From contig JASHPW010000020.1 of NCBI GenBank assembly GCA_030037895.1, positions 1-60,816 of the forward strand: a DNA stretch of 60,816 bases, given 5' to 3'. This document shows positions 1-9,523 of the stretch, piece by piece. Each line of letters starts with the position of its first letter. The first letter of the stretch is position 1. A model generated the notes under the pieces. That model saw only the letters and a program-made list of their open reading frames with translations, did not search any database and was not told the origin of the DNA. Made by a program: the position numbers and the translations under genes. Source of the DNA: Xanthobacteraceae bacterium. Lineage in GTDB: Bacteria > Pseudomonadota > Alphaproteobacteria > Rhizobiales > Xanthobacteraceae.

Positions 1-393
1 TTCCAGACGCCGGGCTACAGCGAGAGCGACGTGGGCGGCGGCGGCTTCGGGCTCTCCTATGCGGCGATGAGCGCAACGGACGTGCGCAGCGAACTCGGCG
101 CCCGCCTCGATGCGCCGACGCTGGTCGACGGCATGCCGCTGATCCTGCGCGGGCGCCTGGCGTGGGCGCATGACTGGATCAGCAACCCGGCGCTCGACGC
201 GGCGTTCGAGTCGCTTCCGGGCTCGAGCTTCGTGGTCAACGGCGCGCCGCTGCCGCCGAACTCGGCGCTGACCTCGGCGGGCGCCGAGCTTTACCTGACG
301 CCACACGTCTCGCTGCTCGCCAAGTTCGACGGCGAGTTTGCCCCCGGCTCGCAGATCTACGCCGGCTCCGGCACGCTCCGCTATACGTGGTGA
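1..393 (+). CDS. Autotransporter outer-membrane beta-barrel domain, C-terminal end (partial)
   Basis: The frame is open from the first base, so the gene begins upstream of the window and only the last 130 residues are visible. The sequence alternates hydrophobic and polar residues in strand-like stretches separated by Gly/Asn/Pro turns, and ends in Tyr-Thr-Trp just before the TGA. A terminal aromatic residue is the usual outer-membrane beta-barrel signature recognised by the BAM complex. The segment around 'RLAWAHDW' followed by an A-F-x-x-x-P-G-S-S-F stretch is typical of the C-terminal autotransporter domain (PF03797). The passenger domain is not in view, so its function cannot be named. 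Confidence 0.7.
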   Translation, partial: FQTPGYSESDVGGGGFGLSYAAMSATDVRSELGARLDAPTLVDGMPLILRGRLAWAHDWISNPALDAAFESLPGSSFVVNGAPLPPNSALTSAGAELYLTPHVSLLAKFDGEFAPGSQIYAGSGTLRYTW

Positions 394-556
394 ACTTGTA
401 GGTCTTGCAGGGCGGGTTGGTTGAGCCAACGGGCGCGGCCGCTTCGGGCCGGACCCGCTCACTTCCATCGTTCGTCGGCCAATGCTAGGAAACCGGCGCC
501 TTGCCGCCTTGCGCGACAGCCGCAGGCGCACTGGCGATACGATCCGGGCCCTTCTT

Positions 557-1075
557 ATGCATGATTTCCGCCTGCCGCTGATAGGACTCCTCGCGTCCGC
601 CGCGGTCGCGGCGATGTCCGGCACCGGCGTCGCCCAGGAGAGTACCACCGCGACCTACGACGATTGGGTGGTGCAGTGCCGGATCGAAACCAGCCCGGCA
701 CAGAAGATCTGCGCCATGGCGCAGATCACGCAGGTCCAGGGCAAGAACCTGCCGTTCTCGCGCGTCGAGGTCCAGCATCCGACTAAGGGGCAGCCGGTCA
801 GGCTCGTGGTGCAAGTTCCCGTCAACGTCTCGTTGGCCGCCGACGTTCGCATCCAGACGAGCGATTCCGATCCCGGCGTGACGGCGCCGTTCGCGCGTTG
901 CGTGCCCGCCGGCTGTTTCGCCGAGTTCGAAATCAAAGACGAGGCGCTGAGGAAATTCCATGCCACCAAGACCCGCGGCAAGCTTTCGTTCAAAGATTCC
1001 GGCGGCCACGAGATCGTCGTTCCGCTGTCGTTCAGAGGATTCAACCAGGCCTTCGATGTATTGGCGACGGAATGA
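557..1075 (+). CDS. IalB-family (invasion-associated locus B) secreted protein
   Basis: A 172-residue protein. The frame is open from an earlier ATG at 482, but the ATG at 557 starts a much better signal peptide (MHDFRLPLIGLLASAAVAAM, cleavage probably near GVAQ-ES). The mature part begins with the D-D-W-x-x-x-C pattern typical of the IalB family (PF06776) and contains paired cysteines (WVVQC...KICAM and ARCVPAGC) that probably form periplasmic disulphides. IalB was named in Bartonella, but homologues are common in free-living Hyphomicrobiales, so an invasion role should not be assumed. It stands alone between the autotransporter and the convergent hslO. Confidence 0.82.
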   Translation: MHDFRLPLIGLLASAAVAAMSGTGVAQESTTATYDDWVVQCRIETSPAQKICAMAQITQVQGKNLPFSRVEVQHPTKGQPVRLVVQVPVNVSLAADVRIQTSDSDPGVTAPFARCVPAGCFAEFEIKDEALRKFHATKTRGKLSFKDSGGHEIVVPLSFRGFNQAFDVLATE

Positions 1076-1177
1076 TACGGAGGCCGGCTCATCGCGTCCC
1101 GGACTGGCCGCTTCAGGCCGGCCCCGTCGGCTCGGACCCGGAATGACGAATCCAATCAGGCGGCGCGAGCGCGCCGT

Positions 1178-2176
1178 TCACGCCGCGATTTCATTCGGCT
1201 GGAATACATAGGTCGAGCTGCAGAATTCGCAGGTCACGGTGATCTTGCCGTTCTCGATCATGTCGTCGCGGTCGGCTGGCGAAAAGCTGCGCAGCATGGC
1301 CTCGACGCTCTGCCGCGAGCACGAGCACTGGGCGTTGACCGGCGCGGCGCGGAATACGCGCACGCCGTGCTCATGGAACAGACTGTAGGCCAGGCGCTCG
1401 CTCGACAGCGCCGGGTCGATCAGCTCGACGTCCTCGACGGTGGCGAGGAGAGAGCGGCCCTCGATCCAGGCTTCATCCTCGGGCAGCACATGGGGCTCGG
1501 TGCCCGGCGGCGCGTCGCCGGGATCGAGGTCCGCCTGACGCGCGCGTTCGAGCGACTTGGGCAGGAACTGGAGCAGAATGCCCCCGGCGCGCCAGCGCCG
1601 CCGCGCGCCGTTCTCGCCGGCGCGAAACTCCTCGGCGACCACGAGCCGCACCCGGGTCGGAATCTGCTCCGAGCGCGAAAAATATTCGTGCGCCGCATGT
1701 TCGAGAGTTCCGCCGTCGAGCGGGACGAGCCCCTGATAGCGGCTCATGTCGGGGCCCTGGTCGATGGTCATGGCGAGATGACCATGGCCGAGCAGACGCC
1801 CCGGCGCGGCCGCGTTGGCGGCGATGGCGGCGGCAACGCGGCCGGCGTCGAAGCGGGCGCAGGCGCGCACCCGGCCGGGCGAAGCGAAATCGACGACGAG
1901 CATGCGTACCGGACCGTCGCTCTGCGTCTGCAGGATGAAGCGCCCTTCGAATTTGAGCGCCGAGCCGAGCATGACGGCAAGCACGATCGCCTCGCCGAGA
2001 AGCTTGGCCACGGGCGCCGGGTAGTCGTGACTGGTCAGGATGGCATCGACCGCGGGCCCGAGCCGCACGATGCGGCCGCGCAGGTCGAGCGACTTGACCG
2101 CGAACGGAAGAATGGTGTCGTCGCGGCCGGTCTTCGCCGGCGCGCGAACCGGGATGTCCAGATTGGGATCATTCAT
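1178..2176 (-). CDS. hslO: Redox-regulated molecular chaperone Hsp33
   Basis: A 332-residue cytosolic holdase chaperone that is switched on by oxidation. The C-terminal zinc-binding redox switch is plain: C-x-C (QCSCSRQSVEAML) followed about 27 residues later by C-x-x-C (TCEFCSSTYVF). The N-terminal two thirds match the Hsp33 fold, including 'GEAIVLAVMLGSALKFEGRF' and 'YFSRSEQIPTRV'. The length is slightly above the roughly 290-300 usual, owing to a longer N-terminus and an inserted Arg-rich segment near residue 210. It lies 48 bases downstream of argF on the same strand, so it may be the last gene of an argD-argF-hslO operon. No clear Shine-Dalgarno precedes the ATG. Confidence 0.93.
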   Translation of the reverse strand: MNDPNLDIPVRAPAKTGRDDTILPFAVKSLDLRGRIVRLGPAVDAILTSHDYPAPVAKLLGEAIVLAVMLGSALKFEGRFILQTQSDGPVRMLVVDFASPGRVRACARFDAGRVAAAIAANAAAPGRLLGHGHLAMTIDQGPDMSRYQGLVPLDGGTLEHAAHEYFSRSEQIPTRVRLVVAEEFRAGENGARRRWRAGGILLQFLPKSLERARQADLDPGDAPPGTEPHVLPEDEAWIEGRSLLATVEDVELIDPALSSERLAYSLFHEHGVRVFRAAPVNAQCSCSRQSVEAMLRSFSPADRDDMIENGKITVTCEFCSSTYVFQPNEIAA

Positions 2177-2224
2177 TGTAACCGAATATAGGCGATGACG
2201 GGCGAACTGTGAGCCTCCCCGGCA

Positions 2225-3142
2225 TCAAGGGCCGTCGGCCGCCAGGCACCAGGTCAGGATTCCCTTCTGTGCGTGCAGGCGATTCTCGGCCTCGTCGAAC
2301 ACCACGGAATGCGGCCCGTCCATGACCTCGTCGGTCACCTCCTGGCCGCGATGCGCGGGCAGGCAATGCATGAAGATGGCGTCCGGCTTGGCCCGCGCCA
2401 TGAGCCGCGCATTGACCTGATAGCGCTTGAGCAGGTTGTGGCGGCGGGCGCCGTTGCGGTCGCCCATCGAGATCCAGGTATCGGTGACGACGCAATCGGC
2501 GCCCTTCGCCGCCTCGTCCGGGTCGGTGCCGACGCGGATCGCGGCACCGGAGGATTTGATCCAGTCGAGGAGCGGCTTTTTTGGCGCCAGCTCCGGCGGG
2601 GTGGCGACGCGCAGGCGGAAGGCGAACCGTTCGGCGGCGTGCATCCACGACGTGAGCACGTTGTTGGCGTCCCCGGTCCAGGCCACGGTGCGGCCGCGGA
2701 TCGGACCGCGATGCTCCTCGAACGTCATCACGTCCGCCAGCACCTGGCACGGATGCGAGCGGCGCGTGAGGCCGTTGATCACCGGCACCGTGGCATGGCG
2801 CGCCAGCTCGGCCACGGCCTCGGGATCGAGCGCGCGGATCATGATGGCGTCGATATAGCGCGAGAGCACGCGCGCGGTGTCGGCCAGCGTCTCGCCGCGG
2901 CCGAGCTGCATCTCCTCGGCGGTCAGCATGATGGCATCGCCGCCAAGCTGGCGCATGCCGACCTCGAAGGACACGCGGGTGCGCGTCGACGGCCGCTCGA
3001 AGATCATCGCCAGCGTCTTGCCGGCGAGCGGCCGGTCGTCGTCCGCACGCTTGGTCTTGCGCGCGCGCGCGGCCGCGATGATGGCGCGCAAGTCCGCCGC
3101 CGGGATATCGATCAAATCGAGGAAGTGGCGGATGGCGCTCAT
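2225..3142 (-). CDS. argF: Ornithine carbamoyltransferase
   Basis: Makes citrulline from ornithine and carbamoyl phosphate in arginine biosynthesis. The 305-residue length is normal. The carbamoyl-phosphate loop S-T-R-T-R is at residues 52-56, HPCQ lies mid-protein, and the ornithine-side motif [10 protein letters not shown] is near residue 260. Its ATG overlaps the argD stop codon as ATGA (3139-3142), which implies translational coupling and fixes the start. argD-argF adjacency is the common alphaproteobacterial arrangement. Confidence 0.96.
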   Translation of the reverse strand: MSAIRHFLDLIDIPAADLRAIIAAARARKTKRADDDRPLAGKTLAMIFERPSTRTRVSFEVGMRQLGGDAIMLTAEEMQLGRGETLADTARVLSRYIDAIMIRALDPEAVAELARHATVPVINGLTRRSHPCQVLADVMTFEEHRGPIRGRTVAWTGDANNVLTSWMHAAERFAFRLRVATPPELAPKKPLLDWIKSSGAAIRVGTDPDEAAKGADCVVTDTWISMGDRNGARRHNLLKRYQVNARLMARAKPDAIFMHCLPAHRGQEVTDEVMDGPHSVVFDEAENRLHAQKGILTWCLAADGP

Positions 3143-4374
3143 CGCGCCGTCTCCCGGTTCCGCTCTCCAGCGGCCGCGGCGACGCCGGCGTCGCCGGGGA
3201 CCGCGCGCTGCAGCCGCGCGCAGGCGCGGTCGAGGCGGGCGATGCCCTCGGCGATCTCCTGCTCGCTGACGATGAGCGGCGGCAGCAATCGCACGACATT
3301 GTCGCCGGCGGCGACCGCGATCATCTTCTCGGCGCGCAGCGCGTCGACAAGGTTGCCGGCCGGAACGAGAGCACGCAAGCCGATCAGCAGCCCTTCCCCG
3401 CGCACCTCGGCGATGAGCGCCGGGTAGCGATCTTTGATTTCAGCGAGCCGCTGCTTGAAGAGGAGCGCGATGCGTTGCACATGGTCGAGAAAGCCCGGCG
3501 CCAGCATCACGTCGAGCACCGCGTTCGCCACGCTCATCGCCAGCGGATTGCCGCCGAAGGTCGAGCCGTGGCTCCCGACGGTCATTCCCTTGGCCGCCGC
3601 GCTGGTCGCCAGGCAGGCGCCGAGCGGGAAGCCGCCGCCCAGCGCCTTGGCGAGCGCCATGATGTCCGGCTTAACGTCGCCGCGCTGGTAGGCGAACAGT
3701 TCGCCGGTGCGCCCCATGCCGGTCTGCACCTCGTCGAAGATCAAGAGCAGCCCGTGCCGGTCGCACTGAGCGCGCAAGGCGCGCAGGAACGACAGTGCGA
3801 CGACGCGCACGCCGCTCTCGCCCATGATCGGCTCGATCAGGATCGCCGCGGTCTCGCTCCCGATCGCGCGTTTGGTCGCGTCGAGATCGCCGAACGGCAC
3901 CTGATCGAAGCCGTCGACCACGGGCCCAAAACCGTCAAGGTATTTTTTCTGACCGCCGGCGGCGAGCGTCGCCAGCGTGCGGCCGTGAAAGGCGCCCTCG
4001 AAGGTGATGATGCGGTAGCGTTCCGGCGCGTCGTTCGCGGACTGGTATTTGCGCGCCGTCTTGATCGCGCATTCCATCGCCTCGGCGCCGGAATTGCAGA
4101 AAAAGACGACGTCGGCAAAACTCGCCTGGCACAGGCGCCGCGCCACGCGCTCGGCCTGCGGAATTTCGTACAGGTTGGAGACGTGCCAAACCTTCCCCGC
4201 CTGCTCGGCGAGGGCGGCGAGGAGCCGCGGATGGGCGTGACCCAACGCGTTGACCGCGACGCCGGAGGTAAAGTCGAGATAGCGTTCGCCGTTGGCTGCG
4301 ATCAGCCACGCGCCCTCACCTCGCTCGAAGGCGAGATTGACGCGCGCGTAGGTCGGCAACAGATGCGATGTCAC
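3139..4374 (-). CDS. argD: Acetylornithine aminotransferase
   Basis: A 411-residue class III PLP-dependent aminotransferase. It converts N-acetylglutamate semialdehyde to N-acetylornithine, and may also serve the succinyl-diaminopimelate step of lysine synthesis, as known for the family. The PLP lysine is K243 in '[17 protein letters not shown]', and the cofactor aspartate lies in '[15 protein letters not shown]'. A conserved [15 protein letters not shown] segment is also present. It is the first gene of the argD-argF pair and diverges from gcrA across a 366-base intergenic region. Confidence 0.95.
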   Translation of the reverse strand: MTSHLLPTYARVNLAFERGEGAWLIAANGERYLDFTSGVAVNALGHAHPRLLAALAEQAGKVWHVSNLYEIPQAERVARRLCQASFADVVFFCNSGAEAMECAIKTARKYQSANDAPERYRIITFEGAFHGRTLATLAAGGQKKYLDGFGPVVDGFDQVPFGDLDATKRAIGSETAAILIEPIMGESGVRVVALSFLRALRAQCDRHGLLLIFDEVQTGMGRTGELFAYQRGDVKPDIMALAKALGGGFPLGACLATSAAAKGMTVGSHGSTFGGNPLAMSVANAVLDVMLAPGFLDHVQRIALLFKQRLAEIKDRYPALIAEVRGEGLLIGLRALVPAGNLVDALRAEKMIAVAAGDNVVRLLPPLIVSEQEIAEGIARLDRACARLQRAVPGDAGVAAAAGERNRETAR

Positions 4375-4740
4375 GGCTCAGCCCGCGGCTGCCGCGCAGC
4401 AACAATCTGCGCGGCCAAAACGAAATGTGCCGCCTCTCCGGGCGGCACGATCAGCATTTTATGTCGATGTGAATTTCTGTCAACACGGGAAAAATGCGGC
4501 CGGCAGCTCGGCTTGCCCCCGCTGTCATCCACACCGGCAGGAATGTGTGGACGCGCAGCGCGCGACTCTTGCGCCCGACTCCCGCCATATTGTAACCTTT
4601 TGATCGTCGAGTACGACATCTCGTGCGGCGGACGTTCTTATTACAGCGGTGGTGATGCGTGCGTGTTGGGCGGCTCCGCGCCGCCTGACGCGACGGGGGA
4701 TTCCATCAAGGGCGATAGCGCACTTTGAGGAGGATTGGGC
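4375..4740. promoter_or_regulatory. argD-gcrA divergent intergenic region with three GANTC sites
   Basis: No gene is visible in this 366-base stretch between divergent argD and gcrA. It holds three GANTC motifs: GACTC at 4564-4568, GACTC at 4577-4581 and GATTC at 4699-4703. GANTC is the target of the CcrM cell-cycle methyltransferase, and GcrA is known in Caulobacter to act at promoters with methylated GANTC. A good ribosome-binding site (GGAGG, 4729-4733) lies 7 bases before the gcrA ATG. Exact -35/-10 elements could not be assigned by eye. Confidence 0.5.
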
Positions 4741-5235
4741 ATGTCGTGGACTGAGGAGCGGGTCGAGCTGTTGAAGAAGCTCTGGTCCGACGGCCTTTCG
4801 GCGAGTCAGATCGCGGCCGAACTCGGCGGCATTACCCGCAACGCGGTGATCGGCAAGGTGCACCGGCTGGGGTTGTCGGGGCGCGCCAAGAGCGCCTCCG
4901 CCGCGCCGCGCGCGCGCAAGGCACGTTCGCCCTCGCATATGTTGCGCATGGCGCGCGCTTCGATCCGCGGCAATACCGCGCTCGCCCACGCTTACGAGTT
5001 CGAAGCGGAGGCCGCCCCGGGGCTGATCGAGAACATCATCCCGATCGGCCAGCGCCGCACCATCCTCGAACTGACCGAGCAGACCTGCCGCTGGCCGATC
5101 GGCGATCCCGGCACCAGCGAGTTCTTCTTCTGCGGTGGCAATACGGTCAGCGGCCTGCCCTATTGCGCTTACCACTCCCGGATCGCCTATCAAGCGGCCG
5201 CCGATCGCCGCCGGGACCGCCGTCAGCCGCGGTGA
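4741..5235 (+). CDS. gcrA: GcrA cell cycle regulator
   Basis: A 164-residue GcrA-family protein (PF07750). The N-terminal helix-turn-helix begins S-W-T-E-E-R-V-E-L-L-K-K-L-W and contains the 'GGITRNAVIGKVHRLGLSGR' segment. The C-terminal sigma70-binding part has the W-P-I-G-D-P and F-F-F-C-G-G patterns and ends in a Y-C-A-Y-H motif. The frame also allows a TTG start at 4735, but the Shine-Dalgarno spacing favours the ATG at 4741. In Caulobacter, GcrA works with sigma70 at CcrM-methylated promoters to drive S-phase genes. The middle of the protein is Ala/Arg-rich and probably disordered. Confidence 0.94.
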   Translation: MSWTEERVELLKKLWSDGLSASQIAAELGGITRNAVIGKVHRLGLSGRAKSASAAPRARKARSPSHMLRMARASIRGNTALAHAYEFEAEAAPGLIENIIPIGQRRTILELTEQTCRWPIGDPGTSEFFFCGGNTVSGLPYCAYHSRIAYQAAADRRRDRRQPR

Positions 5236-5250
5236 CGCTCGTCATTGCGC

Positions 5251-5272
5251 ACAGAGCCGGGGCGCTCTGTTT
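5251..5272. terminator. Probable bidirectional terminator between gcrA and phoB
   Basis: A perfect 7-base inverted repeat, ACAGAGC (5251-5257) and GCTCTGT (5264-5270) with a 6-base loop, is followed on the plus strand by a short TTT. It fills the small space between the convergent ends of gcrA and phoB. The T tract is short, so termination strength is uncertain. Confidence 0.45.
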
Positions 5273-5972
5273 ACCCCGCCCGGCCAAAACGATCGTCGAG
5301 CGCGTAGCCGGCGCCGCGCACGGTGCGGATCGGATCGTCGGCATGGCCGCGGTTGAGCGCCTTGCGCAGGCGGCCGACATGCACATCGACCGTGCGCTCG
5401 TCGATATAGACCTCGTCGCCCCACACGCCGTCGAGCAATTGTTCGCGGGAAAAGACCCGCCCCGGCCGTTCCATGAGGAATTCGAGCAGGCGGAACTCCG
5501 TCGGCCCGAGATCGACCGGGCGGTTCGAGCGCGACACCCGCTTCCTCTCGCGATCGAGCTCGAGATCGCCGATCGTCAGCACCATGGCGACGCGTTCGGG
5601 ACTCGCGCGGCGCAGCAGCGCGCGAATGCGCGCAAGAAATTCCGGCACCGAGAACGGCTTGACGATATAGTCGTCGGCGCCGGTGGCGAGCCCGCGCACC
5701 CGCTCGCTTTCCTCGCCGCGCGCGGTCAGCATGATGATCGGCAAGCCCTGCGTCTGCGGCCGCGCCCGTAGCCGCCGGCACAATTCGATGCCCGACAGGC
5801 CGGGCAACATCCAGTCGAGCACCACCAGATCGGGTGCGGTCTCACGCAGGCGCATGTCGGCTTCGTCGCCGCGGCCGACGGCATCGACCTCGTAGCCTTC
5901 GGCCTCGAGGTTGTAGCGCAACAAAGTGGTCAACGGCTCCTCGTCTTCCACGATCAGGATGTTGGCGCCCAT
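5271..5972 (-). CDS. phoB: Phosphate regulon response regulator PhoB
   Basis: A 233-residue OmpR/PhoB-type response regulator. The receiver domain spans about residues 4-118, with the acidic pocket (VEDEE), phospho-acceptor D53 (VVLDWMLPG) and the conserved K of VKPF. The DNA-binding winged helix is at about 135-228 (LGPTEFRLLEFLM; VDVHVGRLRKAL; IRTVRGAGYAL). It would be phosphorylated by PhoR under phosphate starvation and bind Pho boxes such as the one upstream of pstS. It is the last gene of the pstSCAB-phoU-phoB series, 15 bases after phoU. Confidence 0.96.
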   Translation of the reverse strand: MGANILIVEDEEPLTTLLRYNLEAEGYEVDAVGRGDEADMRLRETAPDLVVLDWMLPGLSGIELCRRLRARPQTQGLPIIMLTARGEESERVRGLATGADDYIVKPFSVPEFLARIRALLRRASPERVAMVLTIGDLELDRERKRVSRSNRPVDLGPTEFRLLEFLMERPGRVFSREQLLDGVWGDEVYIDERTVDVHVGRLRKALNRGHADDPIRTVRGAGYALDDRFGRAG

Positions 5973-5987
5973 ACGGATCCTCCTCCG

Positions 5988-6719
5988 TCATTCCTGCAAT
6001 AGCGTCGCACCAAAACTCGTGGTGTCGCCCTTCGGCCGCTGGTCGGTGATCGGACGACCTTCGATCATGTAATAGACGGTCTCGGCGATGTTGGTGGCAT
6101 GATCACCCATGCGCTCGATGTCCTTGGCGCAGAACATGAGGTGCATGCAGATGGTGATATTGCGCGGATCCTCCATCATATAGGTGAGCAATTCGCGGAA
6201 CAGCGACGTACAGAGGGCGTCGACCTCCTCGTCGCCGTTCCAGACCGCGAGCGCGGCCTGTAGATCGCGGCCGGCATAGGCGTCGAGCACCTGCTTGAGC
6301 AGCGCCAATACCAGCGTGGCCATGTGCTCGACGCCGCGGATCAGCTTTTGCGGGTAGAAGTCGCCGTCGAGCGCGACCACGCGCTTGCCGATGTGCTTGG
6401 CATGGTCGCCGATCCGCTCGAGATCGTTGCACACGCGCATCGCGCCCACGATCTCGCGCAGATCGACGGCCATGGGTTGGCGCCGGGCGATAGTGAGAAC
6501 CGCTTTTTCCTCGACCGCGCGTTGCAGGGAGTCGATCGGGGGATCCGCGGCGATCACGCGCTCCGCAACCTCCGTGTCGCGCTCGACCAGCGCTTTGGTG
6601 GCGTCCGCGATCTGCCGCTCGACCAGCCCGCCCATTTCGGCGACCGTGCGCGCGATCTCCTGCAGATCGGTGTCGAAAGCCTTGGCGGTATGGTCGAACC
6701 TGGTATTGTGTTCGGTCAT
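5988..6719 (-). CDS. phoU: Phosphate signalling regulator PhoU
   Basis: A 243-residue, all-helical PhoU protein that links the PstSCAB transporter to PhoR and represses Pho signalling when phosphate is sufficient. Both PhoU repeats are visible, each with the E-R-I/M-G-D-H-A metal-binding pattern ('DLERIGDHAKHIGKR' and 'DIERMGDHATNIAE'). The frame also permits a GTG start at 6728 that overlaps the pstB stop. I chose the ATG at 6719, three codons later, because MTEHNTRFD matches the usual N-terminus; either is possible. It is tightly coupled to pstB upstream and phoB downstream. Confidence 0.94.
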   Translation of the reverse strand: MTEHNTRFDHTAKAFDTDLQEIARTVAEMGGLVERQIADATKALVERDTEVAERVIAADPPIDSLQRAVEEKAVLTIARRQPMAVDLREIVGAMRVCNDLERIGDHAKHIGKRVVALDGDFYPQKLIRGVEHMATLVLALLKQVLDAYAGRDLQAALAVWNGDEEVDALCTSLFRELLTYMMEDPRNITICMHLMFCAKDIERMGDHATNIAETVYYMIEGRPITDQRPKGDTTSFGATLLQE

Positions 6720-6724
6720 GGTGG

Positions 6725-7540
6725 TCACCCGAAGCGGCCGGTGATGTAATCCTGCGTACGCTGATCGCGCGGCGCCGTGAACATTTTGCTCGTCGAATCG
6801 AATTCGATCAGCTCGCCGAGATACATGAAGGCGGTGAACTCGGACACGCGCGCCGCCTGCTGCATGTTATGGGTGACGATCACGATGGTGTAATCGTCCG
6901 TCAGCTCGTCGATCAGCTCCTCGATCTTGGCGGTCGAGATCGGATCGAGCGCCGAGCAGGGCTCGTCGAACAGAAGCACTTCCGGGCGCACGGCGATCGT
7001 GCGCGCGATACACAGCCGCTGCTGCTGGCCGCCGGACAGGCTCTGCCCGTTGGCGCCGAGCTTGTCCTTGACTTCATCCCAGAGCGCGGCGCGGCGCAGC
7101 GAAGTCTCGACGCGGCCGTCAAGCTCGGACCGTGGCAAACGTTCGTACAACCTGATGCCGAAGGCGATGTTCTCGTAGATCGACATCGGGAACGGCGTCG
7201 GCTTCTGAAACACCATGCCGATGCGCGCGCGCAGGAGATTGAGGTCCTGTTTCGGCGAGAGAATATTGGCGCCGTCGAATATGACTTCACCCGATGCGCG
7301 CTGGTTCGGATAGAGGTCGTACATCCGATTGAGCACGCGCAACAAGGTCGATTTGCCGCAACCCGATGGTCCGATGAAGGCGGTGACCTTGTTCCCGTAA
7401 AGCGGCAGGCTGATCGCCTTCAGCGCCCTGGCCTCGCCGTAGAAGAAGTCGAGGTCGCGGATTGTGACTTTCTCGGCCAGGCCGGACCGGTCGACGGGAG
7501 CGTGGGCGACGCTGGGAACGGCAACGGATGCGATGCTCAT
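6725..7540 (-). CDS. pstB: Phosphate ABC transporter ATP-binding protein PstB
   Basis: A 271-residue ATPase of the high-affinity phosphate importer. Walker A is GPSGCGKST, the Q-loop is in [12 protein letters not shown], the signature is LSGGQQQR, Walker B is VLLFDEP, and the switch histidine is in [12 protein letters not shown]. The frame is open further upstream, but the ATG at 7540 overlaps the pstA stop as ATGA and gives a normal-length protein, so I chose it. Residues 1-22 form a short unconserved tail before the ABC domain. Confidence 0.95.
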   Translation of the reverse strand: MSIASVAVPSVAHAPVDRSGLAEKVTIRDLDFFYGEARALKAISLPLYGNKVTAFIGPSGCGKSTLLRVLNRMYDLYPNQRASGEVIFDGANILSPKQDLNLLRARIGMVFQKPTPFPMSIYENIAFGIRLYERLPRSELDGRVETSLRRAALWDEVKDKLGANGQSLSGGQQQRLCIARTIAVRPEVLLFDEPCSALDPISTAKIEELIDELTDDYTIVIVTHNMQQAARVSEFTAFMYLGELIEFDSTSKMFTAPRDQRTQDYITGRFG

Positions 7541-8379
7541 GACTGTCTTCTCGACGCCACCAGGGCGCGCGCGGTGATGCTCAAGGCAAGTACGGCGAAA
7601 GTGATGACGAGAGCGCCGGTCCAGGCCAGCGACTGCCACTCCTTGTACGGACTGAGAGCGAACTGGAAAATCACGACCGGGAGGCTCGCCATCGGCGCGT
7701 TGAGGTTCGAGCTCCAGAATTGGTTATTGAGCGAGGTGAACAAAAGCGGCGCGGTCTCGCCGCTGATGCGGGCGACGGCGAGGAGGACGCCGGTCACCAT
7801 GCCGGCGCGCGCGGCGCGATAGCAGATGCGCGTGATCGCCATCGAGCGCGGCAGGCCGATCGAGGTGGCGGCCTCGCGCAAGGCGTCGGGAACGAGCGTG
7901 AGCATGTCCTCGGTGGTGCGCACGATCACCGGTATGACAATCACGGCAAGCGCGACGCCGCCGGCCCAGCCGGAGAAGTGCCCCATCGGCGCGACCATCA
8001 CCTCGTAGATGAACAACCCGACCACGATCGAGGGCGCGCTCAAAAGGATATCATTGATGAAACGCACCACGCTGGTCAGGCGGTCGTGGCGGCCATATTC
8101 GGCCATGTAAGTGCCGGCGAGAATGCCGACCGGCGTGCCGATCGCGACCGCAAGGGCGGTGATGATAAGACTGCCGATGATCGGATTGAGCAGCCCGCCA
8201 TTGGCGCCGGGCGGCGGCGTCATCTGCGTGAACACCGCCGGCGACAAACCGCCGAAGCCGTGCCAGAGCAATGCGCCCAAAATCAGCACCAGCCAGCCCA
8301 AGCCAAAAAGCGTGGCGGCAAGCGACAGCGCCATGGCGACGGCGTTGCGGCGGCGGCGGACAGCGTAGCGGGCGGCCAC
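7537..8379 (-). CDS. pstA: Phosphate ABC transporter permease PstA
   Basis: A 280-residue inner-membrane permease with about six hydrophobic segments. The family landmarks are '[20 protein letters not shown]' early on and the EAA-like loop around '[18 protein letters not shown]', which contacts PstB. The chosen GTG at 8379 lies 4 bases after the pstC stop and yields the usual short basic N-terminus ([11 protein letters not shown]). It pairs with PstC to form the phosphate channel. Confidence 0.94.
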   Translation of the reverse strand: MAARYAVRRRRNAVAMALSLAATLFGLGWLVLILGALLWHGFGGLSPAVFTQMTPPPGANGGLLNPIIGSLIITALAVAIGTPVGILAGTYMAEYGRHDRLTSVVRFINDILLSAPSIVVGLFIYEVMVAPMGHFSGWAGGVALAVIVIPVIVRTTEDMLTLVPDALREAATSIGLPRSMAITRICYRAARAGMVTGVLLAVARISGETAPLLFTSLNNQFWSSNLNAPMASLPVVIFQFALSPYKEWQSLAWTGALVITFAVLALSITARALVASRRQS

Positions 8380-8383
8380 GGCG

Positions 8384-9346
8384 TCACCCGATCCGGCGTT
8401 CGATGCGCAGCAGCATGTAGCGCGCCGCCGCGAGGACGATGAAGGTGATGACGAACAGGATCAAACCGAGCGCGATCAGGGCCGAGGTATAGAGGTCGCC
8501 CACCGCCTCGGTGAACTCGTTGGCGATGGTGGCGGAGATGGTGGTGCCGGGCGCCAGCAACGACGCCGAGACCCGGTGAGCGTTACCGATGACGAAGGTC
8601 ACGGCCATGGTCTCGCCCAGCGCCCGGCCGAGGCCGAGCATGATCCCGCCGATGACGCCGACTCTGGCATAGGGCAGCACCACGTGGCGCATCACTTCCC
8701 AGGTCGTGCAGCCGACGCCGTAGGCGGCCTCCTTGAGCACGGCGGGCACCGCCTCGAACACGTCGCGCGAAATCGAAGTCACGAACGGCAGCACCATGAT
8801 GGCGAGGATCAACCCCGCGGTGAGCATGCCGATGCCATAGGGCGGGCCGGAGAACAGCAGCGCAATGCCTGGCACCCCGCCGAACGTGCTGATCAGCAAT
8901 GGCTGCAGCGTCTCCTGCAGGAACGGTGCGAAGATGAAAAGTCCCCAAATCCCATAGATGATGCTCGGGACGCCGGCGAGCAGCTCGATGGCGATGCCGA
9001 TCGGCCGCCGCAGCCATTGCGGGCACAGCTCGGTCAAGAAAAAGGCGACCATCAAGCCCACCGGCACGGCGATCAGCATCGCAATGAACGACGTGACCAG
9101 CGTCCCATAGATCGGCGCCAGCGCGCCGAACTTCTCGGTGACTGGATTCCACCGCGTGCTCACCAGGAAGCCGAAGCCGAAAGTCCTGAGCGCCGGCAGC
9201 GAGCCGTCGATCAGCGCGACGATGACGCCGCTCAAGAGCAACAGCACGCCGACGGCCGCGGCGCGGGTCAGATGGCGGAACGCCGCGTCGCCGAGGCGCA
9301 ACCGATCGAGCACTTTGGCGCGCGCGGTCCCCGCGACGGATATCAT
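8384..9346 (-). CDS. pstC: Phosphate ABC transporter permease PstC
   Basis: A 320-residue permease with about six transmembrane helices. The family landmarks are [34 protein letters not shown] and the cytoplasmic EAA-like loop [17 protein letters not shown]. The frame also offers ATGs at 9472 and 9400. I chose 9346 because an AGGA sits 7 bases before it and the resulting M-I-S-V-A-G start resembles the family N-terminus; the ATG at 9400 also has a plausible GGAG and cannot be excluded. It lies between pstS and pstA. Confidence 0.9.
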   Translation of the reverse strand: MISVAGTARAKVLDRLRLGDAAFRHLTRAAAVGVLLLLSGVIVALIDGSLPALRTFGFGFLVSTRWNPVTEKFGALAPIYGTLVTSFIAMLIAVPVGLMVAFFLTELCPQWLRRPIGIAIELLAGVPSIIYGIWGLFIFAPFLQETLQPLLISTFGGVPGIALLFSGPPYGIGMLTAGLILAIMVLPFVTSISRDVFEAVPAVLKEAAYGVGCTTWEVMRHVVLPYARVGVIGGIMLGLGRALGETMAVTFVIGNAHRVSASLLAPGTTISATIANEFTEAVGDLYTSALIALGLILFVITFIVLAAARYMLLRIERRIG

Positions 9347-9523
9347 CGCATCGTCCTGCAGCGCGACATCAACCACCGAACGCCTCCGCGCCCAATCCAT
9401 CAAGGCGCTCCCGCCCCACAAATGATCCGCCGGCCGCGGCACAAGATGCCCGCGCGGCGCACCGCTGTTCAAGAGGCGCGGCCCGCGAAAATGGCGGCGG
9501 CGCCGCGCCCGTCCGGCACTGAA

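Noticed and set aside
4735..4740. TTG as an alternative gcrA start
   Set aside because: It would place the GGAGG only one base from the start codon; the ATG at 4741 has normal spacing and matches the family N-terminus.
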